NCBI GenBank assembly: GCA_964423545.1
Contig: CAYRFV010000002.1
Span: 1-58,992, forward strand
Length of the DNA stretch: 58,992 bases
Direction of reading: 5' to 3'
Origin: JALOOE01 sp964423545
GTDB taxonomy: Bacteria; Chloroflexota; Anaerolineae; CG2-30-64-16
Of the stretch, positions 35,971 to 44,211 are shown in pieces; the first letter of the stretch is position 1; each line of letters starts with the position of its first letter. Below the pieces are notes generated by a model. That model saw only the letters and a program-made list of their open reading frames with translations, had not been told where the DNA came from and made no database searches. The position numbers and the translations under genes were made by a program.

Positions 35971-37539
35971 TCAGTGCTCTACGACTTCGCTGAGGCTTTG
36001 ACCGATCCTGGCCACGAACTGGTCGACCATGGGGAATGACGAAATGATCGGCAGCTTGATCAGGAGGGTGGGCGGGCAGTTGGCCTTGTAGGTCTGTGCG
36101 CTCACGTCATAGCCGGCTGCATTGAGCTCGTGCATCAGCCTGACGGCGTTATCTGCCTCGCGGAAGCGCAGAGCGCTCAGGTGGCGCCGCCCTTCCACCG
36201 TCTCCACCACGTCAGGAAACTCGGCTGCCAGGTCTTCGAGCCTGGCCTGGTAGTAGTCGCCCAGGGCGGCCACGTACTCGCGGTTGGCTTCGACGAAGGC
36301 CATGGTGATGAGATAGGCCAGCGACGCCAACTCCTCCTGCCCGTTCGTCACCAGTGCGCCGAACTGAGGCAGATTGTCGAATTCCGCAGTCGTCAGAATG
36401 CGCGAGGCCGGATACTGCCCGCCCGGAAAACCCTTGCCGATCGACACGAAATCCGGGCGAAGCCCATACTCGCGGAACATGAAGAGTTCCGGCGACCACA
36501 TGCACGACTGGATTTCGTCGACCAGGATCGGCACGTCGTGGTCGTGGCAAAGATCGTAGGCAGCACGGAGATACTCGGGCCGCAGCCGGATCGCGCCGTA
36601 GTTCATCAGCACGATCTCGTGCAGGAAGCCAGCCACCTTGTACGGCGGGCTATCCCATTGGATCAGCGTCGCCTCGAAATCCGCAAGGTCGTTGATCTTG
36701 ACGGCACGCACCAGGTATGCGCCGTTCTCCGCCATCTTGACGCCCAACTCCGGCCACATGTCGCGCATGATCTGGGTCATCATCGTCGTGCCATGGTAGT
36801 TGGCCTTCCTGCCGCCCTCCTGGTCCGCCATCACCAGGAATACGGGGATGCGCCCTGCATACTTCGGCGCCGGAAGATGATCCTCCGGACGGTAGAACCG
36901 CCCAAACATGGCTTTGACTGCGGCCTCGACGGCGAGACTGCCCGTTTCGAGGTTGGTGATGCGGTTGAGCACTTTCGGCTCGGAGGAGGCGCAGATGCGA
37001 TCAAGCGCCGTCTGATCGCTGTGGCGCAGGCCGTTCGCCACGCGCACCAGCTCACGCTCCAACAGGCGGGTGATATGGCCGCGCGTGTTGTTGTGAGTGG
37101 CGTTGCTGATGCCGAGCTGCATTGCGTTTTGCAGCAGGCGATAGCCGGGAAAGTCGTGGCCCAGTGGCGCGTGGTAGTGCTCCGACTTGGTGATGAGGTA
37201 CAGCCGGCCATCCTCTCCCACCCGGTAGAAACCGCGACCACTCAGGGGCGCCATGCTGGTCTTGGTCGCTCGGTTCACCGCCACATTGGCGGCGCCGGGC
37301 GCCGACGCAGCCAATCCGGGCGCCACACACTGCCCGACGAACGGCAGCAGGCTATCCAGGTGCGCCGCGTACTCGGCTGGGAAGAAATCCACTTTTTCTT
37401 CCGCCACTGCACGATAGCCCGCCAGTTCGCCGCCCGCAAGAAAAGCCCGCGCTTCGCACAACGCTGCGGCATACTCAGCTCCAACGAGATCGACCAACGA
37501 GAGCCTGACGCTCTTGATCTGGATGCGCGCGGCTGTCAT
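35971..37539 (-). CDS. Class III aminotransferase 2
   Basis: A 522-residue PLP enzyme, longer than the usual 430-450 because of an N-terminal extension of about 90 residues. VPILVDEIQSCMW carries the ring-nitrogen Asp, SIGKGFPGGQYPA the Schiff-base Lys, and ATHNNTRGHITRLLEREL and NLETGSLAVEAAVKAMFGRF mark the cofactor phosphate region. It may transfer an amino group to or from a keto-sugar. AGGAG lies five bases before the ATG. It is the first gene after the promoter at 37683-37711, so it heads the long minus-strand operon. Confidence 0.87.
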   Translation of the reverse strand: MTAARIQIKSVRLSLVDLVGAEYAAALCEARAFLAGGELAGYRAVAEEKVDFFPAEYAAHLDSLLPFVGQCVAPGLAASAPGAANVAVNRATKTSMAPLSGRGFYRVGEDGRLYLITKSEHYHAPLGHDFPGYRLLQNAMQLGISNATHNNTRGHITRLLERELVRVANGLRHSDQTALDRICASSEPKVLNRITNLETGSLAVEAAVKAMFGRFYRPEDHLPAPKYAGRIPVFLVMADQEGGRKANYHGTTMMTQIMRDMWPELGVKMAENGAYLVRAVKINDLADFEATLIQWDSPPYKVAGFLHEIVLMNYGAIRLRPEYLRAAYDLCHDHDVPILVDEIQSCMWSPELFMFREYGLRPDFVSIGKGFPGGQYPASRILTTAEFDNLPQFGALVTNGQEELASLAYLITMAFVEANREYVAALGDYYQARLEDLAAEFPDVVETVEGRRHLSALRFREADNAVRLMHELNAAGYDVSAQTYKANCPPTLLIKLPIISSFPMVDQFVARIGQSLSEVVEH

Positions 37540-37682
37540 ATCGACTCCTGACCCATGCAGGGCGGCCGGTGTATCGTGCCGGGGTCAGCGCCCGGACCGT
37601 CGAGACACCCCTCGCCCTTTCGTTTTATGCACCATATGAACGGTTATCGGACACAAGTCCTCGATGCTGGCTTTCGCTTGAA

Positions 37683-37711
37683 ATAGTATCATGGTCGTAC
37701 ACGATAGTCAA
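37683..37711 (-). promoter_or_regulatory. sigma70-type promoter of the long minus-strand operon
   Basis: On the minus strand TTGACT (37706-37711), a 17-base spacer and TACTAT (37683-37688). The leader to the aminotransferase ATG is about 135 bases. TGTACG occurs twice on the minus strand, at 37714-37719 and 37696-37701, flanking the -35 box with an 18-base period, and could be a regulator site. Confidence 0.65.
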
Positions 37712-37808
37712 GCCGTACATCCCAAGGAAACGCCCGCTTATGGAGCCGCCGTGAATGATCGCAAACAGCCCAACGCGGTCTGAAGACACCGCACCTACAC
37801 CGGCGCCG

Positions 37809-38966
37809 TCAGACGGCGATCGTGCGCACCAGCACGGTCTTGTGGGGCAGGCCATCCGGCCCCGGATAGCCAAAGTCCGAATACGCGATCAGCGCGGTGC
37901 GCTCATCCAGCGCAACGAGGTCCGAATAAGAGCAGGTGTCCTTACTCAGCGCGCCCGGTTCGACGATCGGGACGCGTTCGCTCCAGGCCTGCCCGGCTGG
38001 GTCACAGGTCGCGCGCACGAACAGACCGGGGCGTCCGTACGAGACCAGCGTTGTCCCGCAGCCCAGGTCCACCACCGCTGGCCACACCCCGCGATCATCG
38101 AAGACCTCCGGGCGACTCCAGGTTGCTCCGCCGTCGTGCGAGTAGGCGGCGTACATCGGACCGACCCCATTGCCGTCGGTGGTGCGCAGAAAGCACATCA
38201 GTGAACCGTTGCCAAGGAACGCCAGATTGTTTTCCGAAAACCCATCACGTTGTTCCCAGAACGGGTCGGCCCGGGGATCCGGCTGGTAGCCGATCACACT
38301 GTAGAGGTTCCAGGTATGGCCGCCATCTGCGGAGCGCAGCAGGAGCACATGCCACTTATCCGCCAGCACATCGTCCGGCGCATAGAGCCCGTAGTTCAGG
38401 CCCCAAAGTACGCCATCCGGCGCCAGGCGGAGACGCCACACCCACGGGAAAGTGAGCATTCCATCGCCCGCCCAACGCACCTCGCCGGGGAAGCGCACGG
38501 TCGCCTGCTCGTCCACCCAAACGCTGCTTCCGGCAAGACGACGCTGGAACCGCCAGCCGTCTTGCAGATCGGCCGAGAGGTCCCCCGGCCGGTAGGCCAC
38601 ATACGTCGAGCCATAGGTGCCTTTGTACGCACCCAGGGGTTCGGGCAGAACCAACTCGCTCATCGGGCGAGAGCGCAGCGTCACGGGACGCAGTCGATCC
38701 CCGTTCGGAAGCGACAGGCCGCCGGTCTCCGGTTCGGCTGCAATCCGCTGCCACGTTTGGCCTTGATCATAAGAGACGGCGTGGCCTTTCGGCAGTCCAT
38801 ACGCCTTGTAGGCATCGGCCTCCAGGTGGAAGCTGACATGCAGTCCGCCGTCTGCGAGGCGTTCGAGATGCGGAAACTGCCACGGCCCCCAGTGGCCCAC
38901 GCCAGCCGGCCCTTGCGCAACCACAGCGGGGGCTCCCAGGGTGATCTTCAATGATATGGCGGACAT
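37809..38966 (-). CDS. BNR/Asp-box repeat protein (sialidase-like) 1
   Basis: A 385-residue six-bladed propeller candidate with Asp boxes SYDQGQTWQR, SADGGHTWN and SHDGGATWSR. Database labels would likely call it exo-alpha-sialidase, but the FRIP motif and the full arginine triad cannot be identified, and no signal peptide is present, so the enzymatic call is weak. ATG 38966 is fixed by AAGGAGAG seven bases upstream. The gene precedes the long minus-strand operon and follows a PIG-L-like gene; a second BNR protein is divergently placed at 40077. Confidence 0.8.
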   Translation of the reverse strand: MSAISLKITLGAPAVVAQGPAGVGHWGPWQFPHLERLADGGLHVSFHLEADAYKAYGLPKGHAVSYDQGQTWQRIAAEPETGGLSLPNGDRLRPVTLRSRPMSELVLPEPLGAYKGTYGSTYVAYRPGDLSADLQDGWRFQRRLAGSSVWVDEQATVRFPGEVRWAGDGMLTFPWVWRLRLAPDGVLWGLNYGLYAPDDVLADKWHVLLLRSADGGHTWNLYSVIGYQPDPRADPFWEQRDGFSENNLAFLGNGSLMCFLRTTDGNGVGPMYAAYSHDGGATWSRPEVFDDRGVWPAVVDLGCGTTLVSYGRPGLFVRATCDPAGQAWSERVPIVEPGALSKDTCSYSDLVALDERTALIAYSDFGYPGPDGLPHKTVLVRTIAV

Positions 38967-39015
38967 GCCCGTGCTCTCCTTCGGCCTGCACAAGCGCGCA
39001 GCCTGCGGCAGGCGG

Positions 39016-39861
39016 TCAATACTGCTCCGGAACCAACGCCCGAATGTTGATCTCGGAATAGCTCCGATGGTTGGTCACAGGGTCGAACTTCACGGCATAG
39101 TCGGTCAACGGCAGGTGATCGTAGGTTTCGTTGTACATCCGGCAGAACCCCTCGGCGAAATTGACGCCGGCAGTCCGCCCCTGTTCGCCGTTCCAGGCTT
39201 CCACAAGCTTGCGAGCGAAGTTTCCGTTGTAGCCCTGACTGACAAACTGGTCCATTGCGGCGACCTTGAGGCCCACCACGCGGGTGATATCCACGAACAT
39301 GTCGTTGCGGAGGCCAGCCAAAGACAACACGTCGCGCGCGGTCACTGGCAGCTTGGTGAAGAACACCTGCTTGACGGTTGAGCTCTGGCGCCCATCGAGG
39401 TTCAACAGATACATGCTGACCTGGCGCAGCGCAGTGAGCAGGCTGATCGAAGCCACCGTGTGGGGATCGGGCTGGGCTGCATTCATGGGGAAATCCATCA
39501 ACATGACATCCGGGGCCACATCAGCAATGATGCGCGCGAGGTGTTCCACCACTTCTCGCTCGACCGACACGCTATCGTCATCATAGTCCAGGGCGATGAT
39601 CCGCTCGATCCCGAGGATGTGGGCCGCGCGGTCGAGCTCCTGGCGCTTGACGGCGATGATCTGCTGGCGAGCCATCTGTGCGATCGCCTGCTCAGGGTCG
39701 GCCTTGCGCTGCTCCTCAACGTATAGGTTCGGGTGGATGCGCGCGCCGTGAGTCATCGCAAGGATGGTGACCTCATCACCCCGAGCGGCATGCAGCGCCA
39801 GCGTGCCGCCGCAATCGGTGATGGCGTCGGCCGGATGCGCATAGGCGGCGAGCAGTTTCAT
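39016..39861 (-). CDS. PIG-L (LmbE)-family deacetylase-like protein
   Basis: A 281-residue protein of the zinc-dependent N-acetylglucosaminyl deacetylase family. The N-terminal motif reads AHPADAITDCGGT instead of AHPDD: the metal-binding His and second Asp remain, but the first Asp, the usual catalytic base, is Ala. A later QPDPHTVAS offers the third metal ligand. It may be inactive, act differently, or bind ligand. GGAG lies eight bases before ATG 39861. A consensus promoter (39900-39928) drives it away from the BNR protein gene at 40077. Confidence 0.87.
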   Translation of the reverse strand: MKLLAAYAHPADAITDCGGTLALHAARGDEVTILAMTHGARIHPNLYVEEQRKADPEQAIAQMARQQIIAVKRQELDRAAHILGIERIIALDYDDDSVSVEREVVEHLARIIADVAPDVMLMDFPMNAAQPDPHTVASISLLTALRQVSMYLLNLDGRQSSTVKQVFFTKLPVTARDVLSLAGLRNDMFVDITRVVGLKVAAMDQFVSQGYNGNFARKLVEAWNGEQGRTAGVNFAEGFCRMYNETYDHLPLTDYAVKFDPVTNHRSYSEINIRALVPEQY

Positions 39862-39899
39862 GTTCCTGACTCCCACGGTGAGATGTTCCAGATAGCGAG

Positions 39900-39928
39900 A
39901 GTCTATCACGCCCGATCGATCCTGTCAA
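39900..39928 (-). promoter_or_regulatory. sigma70-type promoter for the PIG-L-like gene
   Basis: On the minus strand TTGACA (39923-39928), 17 bases, TAGACT (39900-39905). The ATG at 39861 follows about 40 bases after the -10. Confidence 0.68.
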
Positions 39929-39957
39929 TGCTCGTTCGGACGTTCAGATGGGCGTAC

Positions 39958-39986
39958 TTGACAGATCGACTGTTTGGATTTAGACT
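39958..39986 (+). promoter_or_regulatory. sigma70-type promoter for the BNR/transporter operon
   Basis: TTGACA (39958-39963), 17 bases, TAGACT (39981-39986). The hexamers are identical to those of the divergent partner at 39900-39928, and GATCGA follows each -35 box closely, hinting at a common regulator. Confidence 0.68.
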
Positions 39987-40076
39987 GCCGCCAGTCACTT
40001 CCGAACGCCATTTCGCAAGCGCGCTGTTGTATCGATGGCTGGCTGTAGCTGAGAACAACAGACAGGACGGAGTCGA

Positions 40077-41198
40077 ATGGCCCCCAAGCTGCTTCTTTCT
40101 GAACATGGCATCATCTGCCGGCTGCCGGGCGATGCCCGCGGCTACTTCGGATGGCCATCAGTCACGCGCATGGACAACGGCGCGCTGCTGGTGGTCAGCT
40201 CCGGTCTGCGTTCCGCACATGTATGCCCGTGGGGCAAGACGGTACTGCACGCCAGCCGCGACAATGGCCGAAGCTGGACCGCGCCACGGGTCATCAACGA
40301 CTCTCCCATCGACGATCGCGATGCCGGGATCGCGTCCCTTGGGGGAGATAAGCTGCTCGTCAGCTGGTTCACCTCCGACACGCGCAAATGGGAAAGCGAG
40401 GGCCGGCGGCGCGGCTGGCTGAGCGAAGAGAACAGGGTCGCCTGGCAAGCCACGCTGGCTCAATGGACCGATGAATGGGTGGATCGGTGGCTCGGATCGT
40501 GGGTGATGCTGAGCGATGACGGGGGCGCCCGGTGGGGCGCGCCGATCCGCGTCCCGGTCACTGCGCCGCACGGCCCGATCGTGCGCCAGTCAGGCGAGCT
40601 TCTGTACTTCGGTAAAGAATACATCACAGACTGGTCACAGCGCGGCAAAGGCGCGATTATGGCGGTGGGCAGTGCAGACGGCGGCCGCACGTGGAGTGCG
40701 CGAGGATCGGTTCCACTCTACCCAGGCACCACTGAGGCGAACTACCACGAGCCGCACGTCGTCGAGCTCCCCTCAGGCACGCTGCTCGGCATGATCCGGG
40801 TGCAGAGCTTCGGTCCGGAAGCCGATGTGACCCGGCTGGGGCTGATCGACTTCAGCCTGGCGCAAACCGAATCCACAGATGGCGGACACACGTGGACCTC
40901 GGCCCGGCCGATGGCATTCCACGGTTCGCCTCCCCACCTGCTCCGGCATTCTACGGGCGTACTGATCCTGACCTATGGCTACCGTCTGGCGCCTTTCGGT
41001 CAGCGGGTCGCACTGAGCTGGGATGACGGTGCGAACTGGGATCACGATTGGGTCCTCCGCGACGACGGCCCAGACAGCGACTTGGGCTACCCGGCCACTG
41101 TGGAGCTGCCCGATGGCCGCCTCTTCACCGTCTACTATCAGAAGGTGGCAGGCGACCGCCGATGTTCGCTGCTTTGGTCCTGCTGGCGGCTGCCGTAG
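40077..41198 (+). CDS. BNR/Asp-box repeat protein (sialidase-like) 2
   Basis: A 373-residue propeller protein with five Asp boxes: SRDNGRSWT, SDDGGARWG, SADGGRTWS, STDGGHTWT and SWDDGANWD. It resembles proteins annotated as sialidases or neuraminidases, but no signal peptide is visible and sialidase catalytic residues cannot be confirmed by eye. GGAG lies five bases before ATG 40077. A lipoprotein transporter gene follows 108 bases downstream, so it probably belongs to the same transcript. It differs clearly from the BNR protein at 37809. Confidence 0.82.
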   Translation: MAPKLLLSEHGIICRLPGDARGYFGWPSVTRMDNGALLVVSSGLRSAHVCPWGKTVLHASRDNGRSWTAPRVINDSPIDDRDAGIASLGGDKLLVSWFTSDTRKWESEGRRRGWLSEENRVAWQATLAQWTDEWVDRWLGSWVMLSDDGGARWGAPIRVPVTAPHGPIVRQSGELLYFGKEYITDWSQRGKGAIMAVGSADGGRTWSARGSVPLYPGTTEANYHEPHVVELPSGTLLGMIRVQSFGPEADVTRLGLIDFSLAQTESTDGGHTWTSARPMAFHGSPPHLLRHSTGVLILTYGYRLAPFGQRVALSWDDGANWDHDWVLRDDGPDSDLGYPATVELPDGRLFTVYYQKVAGDRRCSLLWSCWRLP

Positions 41199-41306
41199 AC
41201 GCGTTGGGAAGCCCGAAAGGCGAAAGGAGGTGAGCAGATCCCCGAACCGCAATCTGATTGCAGCGCGCAGTTGCACCTCATACCCTTGGCAAAGGAGGAA
41301 CTCCAG

Positions 41307-43139
41307 ATGCGAACGTATCGAACGCGAACGGGATTCGTGGTCATCAGCCTGATCGTCCTGGTCAGTCTGCTGCTCAGCGCATGTGCGCAGCCCACCCCCA
41401 CGCCGGCCCCTGCGGCGCCCGCAGCGCCCGCCGCCACCGCAGCGCCTGCGCCGACCAAGGCGCCTGATCCGACGAAGGCTCCCGAGCCCACCAAGGCGCC
41501 GGCGGCTCCGACCAAGGCAGCCGAGCCGACGAAGGCGCCGGAACCGACCAAGGCTGCAGCCGCCGCACCTGCCGGCGCCAAGCAGATGGTCTGGGCTTCC
41601 GCGACCATGCCGAAGGACCTCAATATCTTCAACTTGCCGGGTGGCCAATGGATGAAGTTCTTCCGCTTCGCCTTCGGCCGACTCACCAATCTCGATGTCA
41701 ACAACAAGATCGTGCCGGATCTGGCCGAGAGCTGGACGGTCAGCCCCGACGGCCTCACCTACACGTTCAAGCTGCGCAAGGGCGTCACCTGGCATGACGG
41801 GCAACCGTTCACGGCCAAGGATGTCGTCACGACCTTCACCTTGCACTGCACGAAGGAGATCGGCTCGAACCGCATCCAGGTCCTCAAGAACATCGTCGAT
41901 TGCCAGGACTACTACGATGGCAAGAAGACCGAGATGACGGGCGTGAAGGCGCTCGATGAGAACACGGTCGAGATCAAGGTCGCCAAGCAGGACGCCGTCT
42001 TTTTCTACACCCTGCCCGACGTTCCGATCGCGCCGGATCACGTGGTGTCGAAGATCAAACCGGCGGAATTCAGCAAGAGCGACTTCGTCCTGAAGCGACC
42101 CTATCCGGGCACCGGGCCGTACATCATCAAGGAATTCAAGCCGGATGACGCCATCGAATTCGAGGCGAACCCCAAGTACTTCGGCGGCGCGCCCAAGATC
42201 CCGAGCATCCTGGAGAAGAAGATCCCTGACGACAACACGCGCATCATCGCCTTCGAGAAGGGGGAGGTCGATATCATTGATGGCTTCCCTGCCGCCGAAT
42301 ACGACCGCGTCATGAAGATCGCCGGCGCCCAACCGGTTCCGGCCCTCGGCACGATCGGCGCGTGGTGGATCAATTACGCGACCGACAAGCCAAACAAGGA
42401 CGACCCCAAGTACAAGGCGATGCGCACGCCTGAATTCCGCCAGGCGTTCGCCTATGCCATCGACATGCAGGGCTGGGCAAACATCTCGTCGGGCGGCCAC
42501 CCCGACATGGTCAACCTCCGCAACTGCTACTGGGTCAGCGGCATCTTCGGCGTAGGCGAATGCGACAAGAGCCTGAACACATACGCCTACAACGAAGCCA
42601 AGGCCAAAGAGCTGCTGAAGAAGATCGGTTGGGATCCGAAGTGGGAGCTGGACTACGCCGCCTATCGACAGACTACGCCCGCCGACGAAGCGGTTCAGCA
42701 GATGCTGGCGAAGGTGGGCATCAACGTCAAGCTGCGCGGCATCGACCCGGCGGTCTACATCGATGAAACCTACGCCAAGGGCAACTTCGATATCACGACG
42801 ATCGGCCTGGGCGGCACGGCGAACATGATCGACTTCTACTATCGCTTCCGCTGCGGCAATATCTACGATAAGGAGAAATGCCCGAACTGCTACAACATGA
42901 TCCGCTACTGCAATCCCGAGTTCGACAAGATGATCAGCGAAGCCATCAACAGCGCAGACCCGAAGGTCTACGAGCCGCTGATGGCCAAGATGACCAAGCT
43001 GTGGAACGAGGAGTTGCCCTTCGTCATCAACTCGCAGAACAAGTACTTCCGGATGGTGGGTCCCAAGGTTGACGCCAAGACGGTCAAGATCGGCCTCGGC
43101 TACAACTGGGAGGACATCCATCTCTGGGCGTTCAAGTAG
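41307..43139 (+). CDS. Family 5 extracellular solute-binding lipoprotein 2
   Basis: A 610-residue substrate-binding lipoprotein. The signal peptide GFVVISLIVLVSLLLSAC gives a lipidated Cys at residue 26. A tether with repeated PTKAP/EPTKAP units follows (about residues 28-90). The family 5 domain begins near 95 with LTNLDVNNKIVPDLAESWTVSPDGLTYTF and GVTWHDGQPFTAKDV. AAAGGAGGA lies before ATG 41307; the frame could open at 41271 but that would displace the signal. Unlike the first lipoprotein it lacks a twin-arginine motif, so it probably uses the Sec route. Two strong hairpins follow its stop. Confidence 0.93.
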   Translation: MRTYRTRTGFVVISLIVLVSLLLSACAQPTPTPAPAAPAAPAATAAPAPTKAPDPTKAPEPTKAPAAPTKAAEPTKAPEPTKAAAAAPAGAKQMVWASATMPKDLNIFNLPGGQWMKFFRFAFGRLTNLDVNNKIVPDLAESWTVSPDGLTYTFKLRKGVTWHDGQPFTAKDVVTTFTLHCTKEIGSNRIQVLKNIVDCQDYYDGKKTEMTGVKALDENTVEIKVAKQDAVFFYTLPDVPIAPDHVVSKIKPAEFSKSDFVLKRPYPGTGPYIIKEFKPDDAIEFEANPKYFGGAPKIPSILEKKIPDDNTRIIAFEKGEVDIIDGFPAAEYDRVMKIAGAQPVPALGTIGAWWINYATDKPNKDDPKYKAMRTPEFRQAFAYAIDMQGWANISSGGHPDMVNLRNCYWVSGIFGVGECDKSLNTYAYNEAKAKELLKKIGWDPKWELDYAAYRQTTPADEAVQQMLAKVGINVKLRGIDPAVYIDETYAKGNFDITTIGLGGTANMIDFYYRFRCGNIYDKEKCPNCYNMIRYCNPEFDKMISEAINSADPKVYEPLMAKMTKLWNEELPFVINSQNKYFRMVGPKVDAKTVKIGLGYNWEDIHLWAFK

Positions 43140-43151
43140 ACGCCGGCCGTT

Positions 43152-43228
43152 CGAGTGGGCGAGCGGCGCGCCCGCCCACTCGCCTCCCCCGCTCCTGGTC
43201 GCGGCCCACGCCGGTCCAGGAGCGGGGG
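43152..43228 (+). terminator. Two strong hairpins between lipoprotein and permease genes
   Basis: Hairpin 1: CGAGTGGGCG (43152-43161) pairs with CGCCCACTCG (43173-43182). Hairpin 2: CCCCCGCTCCTGG (43186-43198) pairs with CCAGGAGCGGGGG (43216-43228), a perfect 13-base stem. No T-tract follows. The position matches the palindrome in the first transporter operon (7684-7717), so partial termination or stabilisation of the lipoprotein mRNA is likely. Confidence 0.7.
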
Positions 43229-43246
43229 CGCAGGGAATGACGCACC

Positions 43247-44203
43247 ATGGTCAAGTACATCATCCGGCGCATGATCATCTCGATCCCGGTTCTCATCGGT
43301 ATCACCCTCATCACCTTCATGGCCTACAACCTGGCGCCCGGCGACCCGATCGCGGCGATGATCGACCCTTCACTGCCGATGTCGGGTGAGATGATGCAGA
43401 AGCTGCGAGAGGAATATGGGCTGGATCAGCCGCTGCCGATTCGCTATCTGATCTGGCTGCGCGAAGCCGCCAAAGGCAACCTGGGCTATTCCTTCGCCAG
43501 TCGCAGATCGGTCTGGGAGGTGATCGCCGAGCGCGTGCCCGCCACCATTCTGCTCACCGCCTCGTCGCTCCTGATCGCTCTGGCGTTCGGCATTCCTTTG
43601 GGCGTCTATTCCGACCTCCACCAATACTCGAAGCTCGATTACGCCTTGACCCTAATGGCTTTTTTCGCCGTGTCGGTGCCGGCGTTCTTCTTCGCACTCG
43701 GCGCCATCTATATTTTCTCGTTACGGCTCAATCTCTTTCCGACGCATGGCATGAGCACGCCCGGCGCCGAACACCAGCTATTGGACCGCCTCCATCATTT
43801 GATCCTTCCCGCCATGGTGTTGGGGATCGAGCGGATCGCCGGCTTCTTGCGCTACACCCGCTCGTCGGTGCTCGAAGTGCTCGGCCAGGACTACATGACC
43901 ACGGCGCGCGCCAAGGGGCTGCGGAACAAGACGGTGTTTTGGACCCATGGCTTTCGAAATGCCCTGATCACGTTGATCACCATCATCGCGTTGAGCATCC
44001 CCGGCCTGTTTGGCGGCGCATTCATCATCGAATGGATCTTCGCCTGGCCGGGCATGGGCCAGCTTGCGATCTCATCCATCGGGGCCCGCGACTACCCCAC
44101 GCTGATGGGCACGGCGTTGATCGGCTCGATCCTGGTGCTGCTGAGCAACTTGCTGGCCGACATTCTGTATGCCACGGCTGATCCACGCATCCGCTATTCG
44201 TAG
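43247..44203 (+). CDS. ABC transporter permease 2, DppB/OppB type
   Basis: A 318-residue inner-membrane subunit. It opens with YIIRRMIISIPVLIGITLITF, then EEYGLDQPLPIRYLIWL, and carries the coupling-loop region RSSVLEVLGQDYMTTARAKGL and the C-terminal LLADILYATADPRIRY. About six helices are expected. It pairs with the DppC-type subunit nine bases downstream. No ATPase gene follows in the window. Confidence 0.93.
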   Translation: MVKYIIRRMIISIPVLIGITLITFMAYNLAPGDPIAAMIDPSLPMSGEMMQKLREEYGLDQPLPIRYLIWLREAAKGNLGYSFASRRSVWEVIAERVPATILLTASSLLIALAFGIPLGVYSDLHQYSKLDYALTLMAFFAVSVPAFFFALGAIYIFSLRLNLFPTHGMSTPGAEHQLLDRLHHLILPAMVLGIERIAGFLRYTRSSVLEVLGQDYMTTARAKGLRNKTVFWTHGFRNALITLITIIALSIPGLFGGAFIIEWIFAWPGMGQLAISSIGARDYPTLMGTALIGSILVLLSNLLADILYATADPRIRYS

Positions 44204-44211
44204 GGCGCACA

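Noticed and set aside
36130..37551. 473-codon plus-strand frame
   Set aside because: Complement of class III aminotransferase 2, which shows PLP-binding motifs; the plus frame shows none.
40773..43121. Very long open frame (782 codons) on the minus strand
   Set aside because: It is antisense to the solute-binding lipoprotein and BNR genes, whose family motifs are unmistakable. Its own translation is Arg/Asp/Val/His-rich with no domain, as expected in GC-rich DNA.
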